Below the pieces are notes generated by a model that saw only the letters and a program-made list of their open reading frames with translations, was not told where the DNA came from and did not search any database. A stretch of 64,000 nucleotides of DNA from Dehalococcoidia bacterium. Its GTDB lineage: Bacteria > Chloroflexota > Dehalococcoidia > E44-bin15. Numbering within the stretch: the first letter of the stretch is position 1; each line of letters opens with the position of its first letter. The DNA lies in contig JBAZMV010000007.1 of NCBI GenBank assembly GCA_041649635.1, forward strand, positions 12,693-76,692. The letters run 5' to 3'. This document shows, one piece after another, positions 36,180 through 45,831 of this stretch. Position numbers and translations under genes: made by a program.

Positions 36180-36196
36180 GTCAAGGAGAAATGCGC

Positions 36197-36682
36197 ATGG
36201 CAGAAGAGAAAAAAGAGGAATTGATCGGTGTAGAGTTCTTCTCCAAGATACCGTATAACTGGTCCATGGGCCCGTACGTCGGCACCGTCTTTACGGAGAT
36301 GAAAGAAAATAAGAGGATATGGGGCATCAGGTGCCCCAACTGCAAAAAGCTGCTGTTCCCGCCCGAGGCGATGTGCGGCTACTGCTTCACCGAGTTCACT
36401 CATGATAACTGGGAGGAGATCGGGGACGAAGGAACTGTAGTGCAGTTCACTAAGGCTGGGATGCCCATCTTCGATATCCGCAAAGGAACTTTCGCGTTTT
36501 CCGAGCGCCCTCTGGCCAATATACAATTCGATACGGGACCTTACATCATGCACTGGCTGGAGGAAAAGGACATGGAGAAGCTGCACCTCGGCATGAGGGT
36601 CAAGGCTGTATGGCGCGAGCAGGGACGCGGCCGTGGATATGAAGACATCATGTATTTCCGCGCTATTGAGGAGAAGAAGTGA
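36197..36682 (+). CDS. DUF35 zinc-ribbon/OB-fold protein (first)
   Basis: 161-residue DUF35 protein: a zinc ribbon CPNCKKLLFPPEAMCGYC (residues about 50-67) followed by an OB-fold (GTVVQFTKAGMP, LHLGMRVKAVWREQG). DUF35 proteins bind CoA ester tails and bridge thiolase-fold enzymes. ATG 36197 is chosen because AAGGAG lies 8 bases upstream; ATG 36191 would be too close to it. The last base of its stop is the first base of the next ATG, so the two DUF35 proteins are translationally coupled. Confidence 0.85.
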   Translation: MAEEKKEELIGVEFFSKIPYNWSMGPYVGTVFTEMKENKRIWGIRCPNCKKLLFPPEAMCGYCFTEFTHDNWEEIGDEGTVVQFTKAGMPIFDIRKGTFAFSERPLANIQFDTGPYIMHWLEEKDMEKLHLGMRVKAVWREQGRGRGYEDIMYFRAIEEKK

Positions 36683-37176
36683 TGACTACAACACCAATGA
36701 AGCCAACTACACCGGTTATTTTTTCGGGGCACATGGTATATACCCACAAGTTTGAGGCTGGCAGGACCGGGAGCAGATTTCTCAGAGAGCTGCGCGACGG
36801 TAAGAAGATAATGGGATTGAAATGCCCCAACTGTAACAAAGTCCATGTTCCACCAAGATCGACTTGCAAAGAGTGCTTCTCACAGCTTGATAAGTGGGTT
36901 GAGGTCGGCAGTGAAGGCAAATTGCTCACCTATACCGTTCTTCGCGTTCCCCGCGACGCCGAGAAGGACGTATTAAAGAGACAGCTTCCCGTCGCCTACG
37001 GCATAATAAAGCTGGACGGCGCCGACACCGGCTTTGTGCATATGTTGGGCGAGATCGACCTGGACAATATCAAGATAGGCATGCGGGTTAAGGCGGTATT
37101 CAGAGAGGATGAACGCACCGGCAACATCCTCGATATCAATTATTTCAAACCGGTATCTAAGTCACGAAAGAGGTGA
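36682..37176 (+). CDS. DUF35 zinc-ribbon/OB-fold protein (second)
   Basis: 164-residue DUF35 protein with zinc ribbon CPNCNKVHVPPRSTCKEC and OB-fold (GKLLTYTVLRVP, IKIGMRVKAVFRED). Start ATG 36682 overlaps the upstream TGA (TGATGA); GTG 36679 is an alternative. With two Cys-less thiolase-fold proteins directly upstream, the stoichiometric set of four suggests one heteromeric complex. Comparable two-component enzymes are BbsAB (benzoylsuccinyl-CoA thiolase) and Ltp2-ChsH2. Confidence 0.85.
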   Translation: MTTTPMKPTTPVIFSGHMVYTHKFEAGRTGSRFLRELRDGKKIMGLKCPNCNKVHVPPRSTCKECFSQLDKWVEVGSEGKLLTYTVLRVPRDAEKDVLKRQLPVAYGIIKLDGADTGFVHMLGEIDLDNIKIGMRVKAVFREDERTGNILDINYFKPVSKSRKR

Positions 37177-37180
37177 TACA

Positions 37181-38398
37181 TTGACAAGTCATCAGGAAGG
37201 CGCGCTGACAGGATATCGAATACTGGATTTGACCGACAGCAAAGGTGCTTACTGCGCAAGGACAATGGGAGACCTTGGAGCAGACGTAATTAAAATTGAG
37301 AGCCCTCAAGGAGACACGGGACGTTCTATCCCTCCGTTTTTCAACGACGATCCCCATCCCGAGAAAAGCTTCTTCTACATATACCGCAACGCAAGCAAAC
37401 GCGGCATCACCCTTAATATCGAAACCGAACAAGGTATAAATCTCTTCAAAAAGCTGGCTGAGAAAGCCGACGTGGTTGTAGAGAACTTCGGCCCGGCTTA
37501 CATGGACGACCTTGGGCTTGGATACGAAGACATTAAGAAGATTAATCCAAATATCGTCATGGCCAGCTTCACGGAATTTGGCACGGACGGCCCGTATAAA
37601 AATTATAAGGGTTCGAACATCGTCGACTTCGCTCTCAGCGGCGTGATGATAACAAGCGGCTATCCCGGCAAAGCGCCGACACTGCTGCCCGGCATGCCCG
37701 CCTACGACGCCGCATCGCTGATAGCCGTTGTTGAGATAATAGCAGCGCTGTACGCCCGCCCGGTGATAGGCGGCGGGCAGAAGATAGATGCTTCGGTACA
37801 CGAGATCGCGCGCACCGGCCTCTACCCCTGGTCGGTTCCGATTTATTCTCACTCTCTAACCCCGGGAGGCCCGTTGCCCATGCCGGAGTCTCGATTAGGC
37901 GACTCGATTTATCCGGTATACCCGACCAAGGATGGGCACATTCGAGTAATCGCACTTACGCCGCGGCAATGGCAGGCCCTGGTGAAAGTGCTCGGCAGCC
38001 CCGAGGTACTGTCGCTTCCTGAATGGGAAAGTTTTATCTACCGTATCGGTAACTCCCAGGACTTATTGGCCATAATGCTTGAGTTTACAACACAGTTCAC
38101 TCAGATGGAGATCTGGGAAAAAGGATTCCAGGAGGGAGTTCCTATCGCTCCGATATATGATATACCCACGTTCATAAACAGCCCGGATGCCAATGCCAGA
38201 AATTATTTCACCAAGGTCACACATCCGGTTATCGGCGAAGGTCTCTACCCGGGACCGCCCTACAGATGGACGGCAACTCAACCAAAGATACAATCATGTG
38301 CCCCTCTTCTGGGACAGCACAATGAGGAGATATACTGTAATGAACTGGGCTTATCAAAAGAGGATTTGGTAATACTCAAGGGTGCCGGAGTGATATAG
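37181..38398 (+). CDS. CaiB/BaiF CoA-transferase (second in window)
   Basis: 405-residue family III CoA-transferase: LTGYRILDLTDSKGAYCAR, DVIKIESPQGD, ENFGPAYMDDLG and the catalytic Asp in GMPAYDAASL. The start is a TTG at 37181, because GAGGTG lies just upstream and the region before it belongs to the end of the DUF35 gene; no ATG fits. It lies 4 bases after the DUF35 gene and 13 bases before the next CoA-transferase, within one operon. Substrate not predictable. Confidence 0.85.
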   Translation: MTSHQEGALTGYRILDLTDSKGAYCARTMGDLGADVIKIESPQGDTGRSIPPFFNDDPHPEKSFFYIYRNASKRGITLNIETEQGINLFKKLAEKADVVVENFGPAYMDDLGLGYEDIKKINPNIVMASFTEFGTDGPYKNYKGSNIVDFALSGVMITSGYPGKAPTLLPGMPAYDAASLIAVVEIIAALYARPVIGGGQKIDASVHEIARTGLYPWSVPIYSHSLTPGGPLPMPESRLGDSIYPVYPTKDGHIRVIALTPRQWQALVKVLGSPEVLSLPEWESFIYRIGNSQDLLAIMLEFTTQFTQMEIWEKGFQEGVPIAPIYDIPTFINSPDANARNYFTKVTHPVIGEGLYPGPPYRWTATQPKIQSCAPLLGQHNEEIYCNELGLSKEDLVILKGAGVI

Positions 38399-38411
38399 GG
38401 AGGATATGAAT

Positions 38412-39632
38412 ATGGCACAAACCGCTTTACAAGACATATTAGTTCTCGACTTCGGCACCGGCGTGGCCGTCCCGGACGGCATCAGGTTACTCGCGGAACT
38501 CGGTGCGAAAGTTATTAAAATCGAATCGAGCAAGAACCTCGATTTCGTGAGGACAATAGCGGCGGAGAAGAACAGCAGCGCCGGCTTTAATGAAACCAAC
38601 CGAAACAAACTTAGCATAGGCCTGGACCTGCAAACCGCGAAGGGTAAGGATATTTTAAAAAAACTGATAGAGAAGGCGGACGTCTTCGCGGAGAACCAGC
38701 GCGGCGGGGTAGCCAAGAGCCTGGGCTTCGATTACGAATCGGTACGCAAGATAAAGCCCGACATCATATATTTAAGCAGCCAGGGATTCGGCGGAGGCGG
38801 GCCGCACAGCGACTACCCGGCATACGGCCCTATGCTGTCGGCAGGCTCAGGCATGCTCTCTATCTGGAAGCATCCCGACGACCCGTATCCCGTCGGTTCC
38901 AACTCCCCTCTGCCAGACCACATGGCGAGCAAGCAGTGCGCCATAGGAATAATGGCGGCTCTCGATTACAGACGCCGCACCGGCAAAGGACAGTATATAG
39001 ATATGGCGCAGACGGAAGTAGCCGCATCCCTTATCGGCGAATCGTATCTCGACTACACTATCAACAAACGCGTACCTGAACCGAAGGGCAACCGCTGTCC
39101 CTATGCAGCCCCTCACGGAGCTTATCCCTGCACCGGCATGGACAACTGGGTTGCTATAAGCGTTTTCACCGACGAGGAGTGGCACAGTTTCACAAAAGCG
39201 ATAGGGCATCAGGAATGGGACGAAGACCCTAAATTCGCAACACTATTGGAGAGGCTTAAAAACGTCGACGAGCTGGATAAGCTCGTCGCAGAATGGACAA
39301 CCCCTCTCGATGCGTGGGATGTACAGGAATTGTTGCAGAAAGCCGGTGTACCGGCTGGTGTCGTACAACGAGCGCCTGATACGATGAAAGACCCGCAAAT
39401 CCTGCACGACAATGCCTTGGTTGAGCTGGACCATCCCATTGTAGGGAAACGGTTGTATCCCAACGTAGCTCTAAAGCTGTCAGGGACGCCAGCGCTAGCC
39501 AGCACTCCCGCTCCATTGCTGGGACAACATACGGATGAGATTTGTCGCGAACTTCTTCACATGAGCGACGGTGATATAGAGAATCTCAAGAAAGAGGGTG
39601 TACTGGAAAGTCCAGACATCCAACCAAAATAA
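38412..39632 (+). CDS. CaiB/BaiF CoA-transferase (third in window)
   Basis: 406-residue homologue of the preceding gene (LQDILVLDFGTGVAV, KVIKIESSKN, ENQRGGVAKSLG), with catalytic Asp in SPLPDHMASKQ. ATG 38412 is preferred, with GGGAGG 8 bases upstream; ATG 38406 is only 2 bases from it. Two adjacent different family III transferases may form a heteromer, as in benzylsuccinate CoA-transferase BbsEF, or act on successive intermediates. Confidence 0.87.
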   Translation: MAQTALQDILVLDFGTGVAVPDGIRLLAELGAKVIKIESSKNLDFVRTIAAEKNSSAGFNETNRNKLSIGLDLQTAKGKDILKKLIEKADVFAENQRGGVAKSLGFDYESVRKIKPDIIYLSSQGFGGGGPHSDYPAYGPMLSAGSGMLSIWKHPDDPYPVGSNSPLPDHMASKQCAIGIMAALDYRRRTGKGQYIDMAQTEVAASLIGESYLDYTINKRVPEPKGNRCPYAAPHGAYPCTGMDNWVAISVFTDEEWHSFTKAIGHQEWDEDPKFATLLERLKNVDELDKLVAEWTTPLDAWDVQELLQKAGVPAGVVQRAPDTMKDPQILHDNALVELDHPIVGKRLYPNVALKLSGTPALASTPAPLLGQHTDEICRELLHMSDGDIENLKKEGVLESPDIQPK

Positions 39633-39654
39633 AATTAGGAAAGGAGTTGAACTA

Positions 39655-40743
39655 ATGAAGGCTGCTGTTTTGTATGAGGCCGGAGCTCCATTGAAGATTG
39701 AGGATGTGACGCTCGATGAGCCCGGGGCAAACGAGATACTCGTCAAGCTTGAAGCGACGGGAGTCTGCCATTCAGACCTCCACTTCATGAAGGGCGAGAT
39801 GCCCGCGGCCATGCCCGTGATTCCCGGACACGAGGGAGCAGGCGTTGTAGAGAAGGTGGGGCCGGGCGTAACGACCGTAAAGCCGGGCGATCATGTCATC
39901 ATGATGGTCGCTTTCAGCTGCGGCAAATGTCGTTTCTGTTATGAGGGCCGGCCCACGATGTGCGTGGAGAATCTGCCTATTCAAATGATGGCCACACTGC
40001 CGTACGGCCAGATGCGCGCACGCAAGGGAGACCAGCAGATTCACCACCTGTTCGGACTGGCCTGCTACGCCGAGAAAGTGGTAGTGCACGAGAGATCGGC
40101 GGTGAAGGTCAGAGACGATGCGCCCCTTGATGTAGTGTGTCTGCTCGGATGCGGCGCAAGCACCGGTATCGGCACTGCGATCAACACCACAAAAGTGAAA
40201 GCCGGAGAGACAATAGCTATTTTCGGCTGCGGAGGTGTGGGACTCGCCGCTGTCATGGGCGCCAAGCTTGCCGGAGCTAAAGTAATAGCAATCGACGCCC
40301 TGGATAACAAACTTGAGATGGCTAAACAACTCGGTGCCGACCATGTTATCAACGCAAAGAACGACGATCCCCAGTTAAAGATTTTTGAAATCAACGGCGG
40401 AGGAGTTGACTACGCTCTCGAGTTCATCGGTAATGTAGATATAATGGTAAAAGCACTCGGCTCAATCCGCCCCGGCGGTGTGTTCGTCGTTTCAGGCATG
40501 GCTCCTATTACCAGCATGCTGACCATCGCACCGTTCGAATTCTTACTGGGCAAGACGATAACCGGCGCGGTTCAGGGCGATATCATCCCGCAGATCGACA
40601 TACCAAAGTATGTTGACCTTTACATGAATGGCAAACTCCCCATAGATAAGCTGATAACAAAGACCTACAAGCTGGATCAGATCAACGAGGCCTTTGAAGC
40701 GATGAAAAAGGGAGAGGTAATTCGCAGCGTAATAAAGTTCTAA
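39655..40743 (+). CDS. Zinc-dependent alcohol dehydrogenase (MDR family)
   Basis: 362-residue medium-chain dehydrogenase converting an alcohol to aldehyde or ketone with NAD(P). The catalytic zinc ligands are in GVCHSDLH and PGHEGAGVVE, the four structural-zinc Cys in CGKCRFCYEGRPTMC, and the Rossmann motif is FGCGGVGLAA with an Asp after it (AIDALDNK), suggesting NAD preference. AAGGAG precedes ATG 39655; upstream in-frame starts overlap the CoA-transferase gene. It may act on an alcohol intermediate and feed an aldehyde to the AOR encoded nearby. Confidence 0.9.
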   Translation: MKAAVLYEAGAPLKIEDVTLDEPGANEILVKLEATGVCHSDLHFMKGEMPAAMPVIPGHEGAGVVEKVGPGVTTVKPGDHVIMMVAFSCGKCRFCYEGRPTMCVENLPIQMMATLPYGQMRARKGDQQIHHLFGLACYAEKVVVHERSAVKVRDDAPLDVVCLLGCGASTGIGTAINTTKVKAGETIAIFGCGGVGLAAVMGAKLAGAKVIAIDALDNKLEMAKQLGADHVINAKNDDPQLKIFEINGGGVDYALEFIGNVDIMVKALGSIRPGGVFVVSGMAPITSMLTIAPFEFLLGKTITGAVQGDIIPQIDIPKYVDLYMNGKLPIDKLITKTYKLDQINEAFEAMKKGEVIRSVIKF

Positions 40744-40782
40744 CACTCTAAGCCTGCTACATAAAAAATCAAGGAGGTAATA

Positions 40783-42522
40783 ATGGCTGAAGAGACGTTT
40801 GATGTTGTAATCGTAGGAGGAGGTAACAAGGCGCTGTTCCTCGCCATGTACCTCATCAAGTACGCTAACCTGAGCGTAGGAATCTATGAAAGGCGGCATG
40901 AGATCGGCGGGTGTCTGGCTACGGAGGAGATCTCCGCGCCGGGTTTCCGCGGCAACACACATGCAACAATCCAGCTGCCGTTCTACTACACGCCGCTGTG
41001 GCGCGACTTCCCTGAGATATGGGAGTACGGCTGCAGGCTGGAACAACACCTGGTGGCCAGCGGCGGATCGTTCTTGAAGGATCAGAACTGTCTCGCTATT
41101 TATAGCGAGAAGTACGATCCCGACCAGACCAGGACCGCCGAACAAATCGCCCGTTTCTCAAAAGAGGATGCGGAGAAGTGGCTCAGACTGAGGAAGTACT
41201 GGATGAATCCGGCGGCACAGGCCGTACAGATCGATATGATGTACAAGCCTGCCGAGATCAGAGCCGCCGACCCCAAGGTATTTGAGAGACAGCTGACACA
41301 GTATCCCTTTATGATAGAAGTAGGGCAGGGCGTGAACCCGGACGCGCTGATCCTTGCTGCTCCTCATATTCACAATGTTCAGGAGCTCTGGGAGAGCCCG
41401 GAGATGCAGTACTGTAACATCAGATTCGTGCTGTCAGCGGCTATGGACCCGAGCCAGCCGGGCGCCGGCGCATGGACGTTCGGATTCGCCGCCATGCAGC
41501 CGTCGATTGCGTTTATACCAGGCGGCACGCATCAGGTAGCGCACGCGGCGCATAAGATACTCTGCCGCGACGGATGCAAATTCTTCCTCGGACAGGAGGT
41601 CAAGAAGTGCATCATAGAGAACGCCGAGTGCAAGGGTATCGAGCTTGTAGACGGCACCAAGATCAAGGCCAACAAGTTCGTCGTCAGTACGTTGAGCCCG
41701 ATGCAGTTGGCCTTCGACCTCATCGGCGAGGAATACCTGGACCCGGCTTTCAAGAAGCGGATCAAGCTGATTGAAACGGAGTTCGGCTGTCTTATGTGGT
41801 ACACATTCGCTTGTCATGAGGCGCCGAAGTATAACGTGGCCTCGTTCAACCCCGATATCAACGACTCATTCTGGCTCGGTCTCGCCGAAGATCCCGATCC
41901 ATACCACGTGGTGCGTGAGGCTTATTACGGAAGACTGGGCATGTGGCCGCCGACCAAGGACTGGTGTCCGACTGTCTGGAGCCACAGCATGGTGGACCCG
42001 CTCTACGCGGCGCCCGGCAAGCACATCGCCAATAACGAGCAGCTTGGCCCGCCGGCTACCGCTCATACCGAGGACGAATGGCTGGATATCAAGAAGTGGT
42101 ACGCCGAGGAACTGATTAAGATATGGGAGAAACATGCCCCCAATATGAACTGGGACAATATAATAGGCGTTGACATGAATACGCCTTACGATAACCTTAG
42201 GATGAAGAACACGGGACCCAACGGCACCATGTCCCTTATCGACCGAGTATCGCACCAGTGCGACGACAAGCGGCCGATACCGGAGCTGGCCAACCACAGG
42301 ACCCCGATAAAGAACCTCTACGCCACCGGCGCTGCGTGGCACCTGGGCGCAAACTCAGGCGCTACCGAGTCCTACAACTGCTATCAGATCATAGCCAAGG
42401 ACCTCGGACTGCCCGGACCGTGGCAGCAAGGCGAAGATGCTGATACGCTGTACCAGACCTGGCTGGAGGTACTTAAGAAGACGAAAGAATCCGGGCTTAC
42501 AAGCCCCCTGGCAAAGAAGTAG
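40783..42522 (+). CDS. Phytoene-desaturase-like NAD(P)/FAD oxidoreductase (copy 2, divergent)
   Basis: 579-residue flavoprotein of the same superfamily as copy 1 but more diverged. The dinucleotide motif is VIVGGGNKALFLAMYL, in which the third Gly of GxGxxG is Ala, followed by HEIGGCLATEE. The C-terminal FAD motif NLYATGAAWHLGANSGATE also differs from copies 1 and 3. AAGGAGG precedes ATG 40783. It is followed 12 bases later by the two-subunit CoA-transferase. Reaction unknown; a changed FAD pocket or a different redox role is possible. Confidence 0.82.
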   Translation: MAEETFDVVIVGGGNKALFLAMYLIKYANLSVGIYERRHEIGGCLATEEISAPGFRGNTHATIQLPFYYTPLWRDFPEIWEYGCRLEQHLVASGGSFLKDQNCLAIYSEKYDPDQTRTAEQIARFSKEDAEKWLRLRKYWMNPAAQAVQIDMMYKPAEIRAADPKVFERQLTQYPFMIEVGQGVNPDALILAAPHIHNVQELWESPEMQYCNIRFVLSAAMDPSQPGAGAWTFGFAAMQPSIAFIPGGTHQVAHAAHKILCRDGCKFFLGQEVKKCIIENAECKGIELVDGTKIKANKFVVSTLSPMQLAFDLIGEEYLDPAFKKRIKLIETEFGCLMWYTFACHEAPKYNVASFNPDINDSFWLGLAEDPDPYHVVREAYYGRLGMWPPTKDWCPTVWSHSMVDPLYAAPGKHIANNEQLGPPATAHTEDEWLDIKKWYAEELIKIWEKHAPNMNWDNIIGVDMNTPYDNLRMKNTGPNGTMSLIDRVSHQCDDKRPIPELANHRTPIKNLYATGAAWHLGANSGATESYNCYQIIAKDLGLPGPWQQGEDADTLYQTWLEVLKKTKESGLTSPLAKK

Positions 42523-42534
42523 AAGAGGTAAGAC

Positions 42535-43323
42535 ATGCCTGTAAATAAGATAGTGTCTAGCTTCGATAAGGCGGTAGCCGATATACCGGACGGCGCTACA
42601 GTAATGATAGGCGGCTTCGGCACCGTATCAAGCACTCCTACCATGCTCCTGGAGGCTTTGGCCCGCAAGGGAGTCAAGAACCTCACTACCGTATCCAACT
42701 CCTGCGGTTTCGGCAAGGATGTCTGGAAGCTGCTGGGATACAAGTTCCCGGAGGATATCGACGTTCTTGTGCGCAACAACTGCATAAAGAAAGCGATAGC
42801 CTCGGCCCCGGTCAGCGCTGTATACCAGAACAACTTTGAGAAGAAACTCCGCGCCGGGGAAGTCGAGTTGGAGATGGTTCCGCAGGGCACACTGGCGGAA
42901 CGCATCAGGGCAGCCAAAGCGGGACTCGGAGGAATTTACACGCCGGTAGGAGTAGGTACGGTTGTCGAGACAGGCAAAGAAGTAAAAACAATCGACGGCA
43001 GGAAATATGTACTGGAACTGCCGATAAAGGCCGACTTCGCCGTAATCAAAGCGCACAAGGGCGATCGCTGGGGTAATCTGACATATAGATACACCTCGCG
43101 AACCTTCAACGGCACAATGGCCGGCGCGGCCAAGGTCACCATAGCGGAGGTTGACGAGATCGTAGAGCTGGGCGAGCTGAAGCCGGACGAGATACATACT
43201 CCCGGCATCTATGTGGATCGAGTGGTTAAGAGGCCAGCGGAGTACGTGGAAGCGGACGGAGGAGAGATCAGTAAGGAAGCCCAGGAGTCCCACGATAGGT
43301 TCATGGAAAGAAAGAGCGCGTAA
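42535..43323 (+). CDS. CoA-transferase family I, subunit A
   Basis: 262-residue alpha subunit of a 3-oxoacid/acetate-type CoA-transferase. MIGGFGTVSSTPTML is the family's glycine-rich CoA-binding region; AGLGGIYTPVGVGT and YVLELPIKADFAVIKAHKGD are conserved blocks. Subunit B starts 11 bases downstream. It would use acetate, succinate or acetoacetate to exchange CoA with a pathway intermediate, in contrast to the CaiB-type enzymes, which work by a different mechanism. Confidence 0.9.
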   Translation: MPVNKIVSSFDKAVADIPDGATVMIGGFGTVSSTPTMLLEALARKGVKNLTTVSNSCGFGKDVWKLLGYKFPEDIDVLVRNNCIKKAIASAPVSAVYQNNFEKKLRAGEVELEMVPQGTLAERIRAAKAGLGGIYTPVGVGTVVETGKEVKTIDGRKYVLELPIKADFAVIKAHKGDRWGNLTYRYTSRTFNGTMAGAAKVTIAEVDEIVELGELKPDEIHTPGIYVDRVVKRPAEYVEADGGEISKEAQESHDRFMERKSA

Positions 43324-43334
43324 GGAGGGAAGTT

Positions 43335-44006
43335 ATGGAAGAGAAATTCAAACTTGATAGAGAGACCATGGCCCTCCGCGTAGCCAAGGAATTCCAGGAT
43401 GGCAACTATGTCAACCTAGGGATCGGGATACCTGTGCTGGCTGCGAACTATATACCCGCCGGCAGGGAAGTCATCTTCCAGAGCGAGAACGGCGTACTCG
43501 GCTTCGGCGAGATCACCAATGTTGGAGAAGGCGATCAGGACTTGCAGAATGCCGGAGGACAGACCGTCAGAGTCCAGCCCGGCATGAGCTGCTTCGACCA
43601 CGCCGAATCGTTCACTATGATCCGCGGCGGGCACCTTGACATCAGCGTCATGGGAGGCTTCCAGGTCTCGGAGAAGGGCGACCTAGCAAACTATATGGTC
43701 CCCGAGAGGAAGATAGGCACTATCGGAGGTGCCATGGATCTGGCTGTAGGAGCCAAGAAATTGATAGTAGTCATGAACCATGTCACCAAAGACGGCAAAC
43801 CAAGAGTAGTTAAACAATGCACCTATCCCATCACAGCTATAGAAAGTGTATCCTTGCTGGTTACGGATATAGCCGTGATTGAAGTAACCGATAAGGGATT
43901 GGTGCTTAAAGAAGTTGCTCCAGGTTGGACGCCCGAGGAGGTTCAGAAGCTGACCGAACCCACGCTCATCGTCGATCCTGGTTGCCACGATATAGAGTTA
44001 ATGTAA
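43335..44006 (+). CDS. CoA-transferase family I, subunit B
   Basis: 223-residue beta subunit. The catalytic Glu that forms the glutamyl-CoA thioester is in the SENGVLGFGE motif; NLGIGIPVLAANYIP and MGGFQVSEKGDLANYM are also typical. AGGAGGG precedes ATG 43335. It follows subunit A by 11 bases and forms its (alpha-beta) partner. Confidence 0.92.
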   Translation: MEEKFKLDRETMALRVAKEFQDGNYVNLGIGIPVLAANYIPAGREVIFQSENGVLGFGEITNVGEGDQDLQNAGGQTVRVQPGMSCFDHAESFTMIRGGHLDISVMGGFQVSEKGDLANYMVPERKIGTIGGAMDLAVGAKKLIVVMNHVTKDGKPRVVKQCTYPITAIESVSLLVTDIAVIEVTDKGLVLKEVAPGWTPEEVQKLTEPTLIVDPGCHDIELM

Positions 44007-44054
44007 GTAACTATAAGGACATAAAATAAAAACCCTGAAATACAAGGAGGGAAA

Positions 44055-45686
44055 ATGGCAAAGAATTACGATGTAATCATCATCGGCGGCGGCCCCAACG
44101 GGCTCACGGAAGCCTGTTATCTGGCGAGAGCGGGGCTCAAGGTACTCGTGTTAGAGAGGCGAAACGAGATCGGCGGAGGGCTGGCTACCGAACAGATAAC
44201 CCTGCCCGATTTCTACCACAACACGCACGCCATCTATCATCTGATGGTGGACTACTCCCCCACGACCCCGGACTTCGAGTTCGACAAGCGGTACGGCATC
44301 CAGTACATACGTCCCGAGCACCAGTGGTGTATGCCGCTCCTCGACGGCAATTCGGTGTCCATCTACACCGACGCCGAGAAGACAGCCAAGTCGATAGAGA
44401 AGTTCTCCAAGAAGGACGCCGACAGCTACCGCGAGAACTCAAAGAGGTTCCAGAAGCTGGTCGACGAGTTCCTGGGCCCGGCCACCTACCTGCCGACGCT
44501 TCCGGCACTCGACGCCGTAATGGGCATGGAAAAGACCGAGTGGGGCAAGGACATCAATGAACTGACAGAAAAGACTCCGGAAGAGATCGTTAACGAGCTC
44601 TTCGAGCACGATGTCGTCAGGACAATGTTCCTCTTCGTAGCATGCCACTGGGCGCTGCAGTATGACATGACCGGCGTCAGCTACCTGGTGCCGCTGCTCA
44701 TCAACCGCGCAGCCAACTACCAGTTGGTGCAGGGCGGCTCGCACCGTTTGTCTAATGCCCTGACCCGCTTCTGCCTTGAGTACGGCGCTGAGATTCTGAC
44801 CAACGCCTGCGTCAAGAAGATTATCGTAGAGAACGGCACGGCCAAGGGCATCGAGCTTACCGACGGCGGCGTGTACATGGCGGATAAGGCCGTCATCAGC
44901 ACACTTGACGTTGACAGCACATTCCTCAAATTCATCGGGGAGAAGAACCTCGACCCGAATTTTGTCGATAAGGTCAAAGGTTGGCAATGGGAACACTGGA
45001 GCCTGTGCCACCAGCATCTGGCCTTGAGGGAGGCCCCCAATTTCAAGGCCGCGGAGAAGAATCCCGATGTGAACAAAGCCTTCATCTACATACTGGGCTA
45101 TGAGACCGAGGATAACCTGAAGGGAGTCTGGGACTCTATGCTCCAGAAGACAGGCGAGATACCCCAGCCCGAGGGCTTCAGCTGCTGCTTCCCCAGCGTG
45201 CACGACCCGTACCAGGCGCCGCAGGGCAAATGCTCCGGCCTCATCTCTCAGATGGCGCCGTACGAGATAAAGGGCGGCAAGGACAACTGGCTCAAGATGA
45301 AGTTCAAGGAAGAGCGTGCTGAGGTACAGCGCAAGGTCCTGGAGAAGTATGCTCCGAATATGACCAAGAAGAACGTCATGTTCTGGAATATGACGACTCC
45401 CGCTGACATCGAGGACAAGTTCCCGAACATGGTCAAAGGATCGATAAAGCAGGGCGCCTACGATTCGCTGCAGATGGGACATCAGCGTCCCAACGACGAG
45501 TGCTCCAACCACGTCACACCGATAAAGAACCTGTACATCGGCGGAGCCTCCAGCTACTCCGGCGGACTGGTGACCTTTGGTCCTGGTGTCACAACCGCCA
45601 ACAAGGTTGCCGACGACCTGAAGATACAGAAATGGTGGAAGCCGACTCCTGCGGTTGATAAATGCTGGAACACCTATTTTAAATAG
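44055..45686 (+). CDS. Phytoene-desaturase-like NAD(P)/FAD oxidoreductase (copy 3)
   Basis: 543-residue flavoprotein closest to copy 1. FAD motif VIIGGGPNGLTEACYLARAG, then EIGGGLATEQ and NTHAIYHLMVDYSP; C-terminal motif NLYIGGASSYSGGLVTFGPG. AAGGAGGG precedes ATG 44055. The two copies bracket the thiolase/DUF35/CoA-transferase block, which suggests successive oxidations of related intermediates rather than simple redundancy. A hairpin follows the stop. Confidence 0.86.
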   Translation: MAKNYDVIIIGGGPNGLTEACYLARAGLKVLVLERRNEIGGGLATEQITLPDFYHNTHAIYHLMVDYSPTTPDFEFDKRYGIQYIRPEHQWCMPLLDGNSVSIYTDAEKTAKSIEKFSKKDADSYRENSKRFQKLVDEFLGPATYLPTLPALDAVMGMEKTEWGKDINELTEKTPEEIVNELFEHDVVRTMFLFVACHWALQYDMTGVSYLVPLLINRAANYQLVQGGSHRLSNALTRFCLEYGAEILTNACVKKIIVENGTAKGIELTDGGVYMADKAVISTLDVDSTFLKFIGEKNLDPNFVDKVKGWQWEHWSLCHQHLALREAPNFKAAEKNPDVNKAFIYILGYETEDNLKGVWDSMLQKTGEIPQPEGFSCCFPSVHDPYQAPQGKCSGLISQMAPYEIKGGKDNWLKMKFKEERAEVQRKVLEKYAPNMTKKNVMFWNMTTPADIEDKFPNMVKGSIKQGAYDSLQMGHQRPNDECSNHVTPIKNLYIGGASSYSGGLVTFGPGVTTANKVADDLKIQKWWKPTPAVDKCWNTYFK

Positions 45687-45710
45687 GAACCTTGCGAAAA
45701 TAGTAGATCA

Positions 45711-45757
45711 TAGAGAGCCCGACGCCAAAGAAATAGCATCTCAGCGCGGGCTCTCTA
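45711..45757 (+). terminator. Possible weak terminator after copy 3
   Basis: TAGAGAGCCCG (45711-45721) pairs with CGGGCTCTCTA (45747-45757). The 11-bp stem is perfect but no T-run follows, so termination may be partial. Confidence 0.5.
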
Positions 45758-45831
45758 CATGTTATAGTTGCTCTGCCGATGTAATATCGGATAAGGTTTT
45801 TTGAGAAAAATAACAGGTTAGGAGGAAGATT

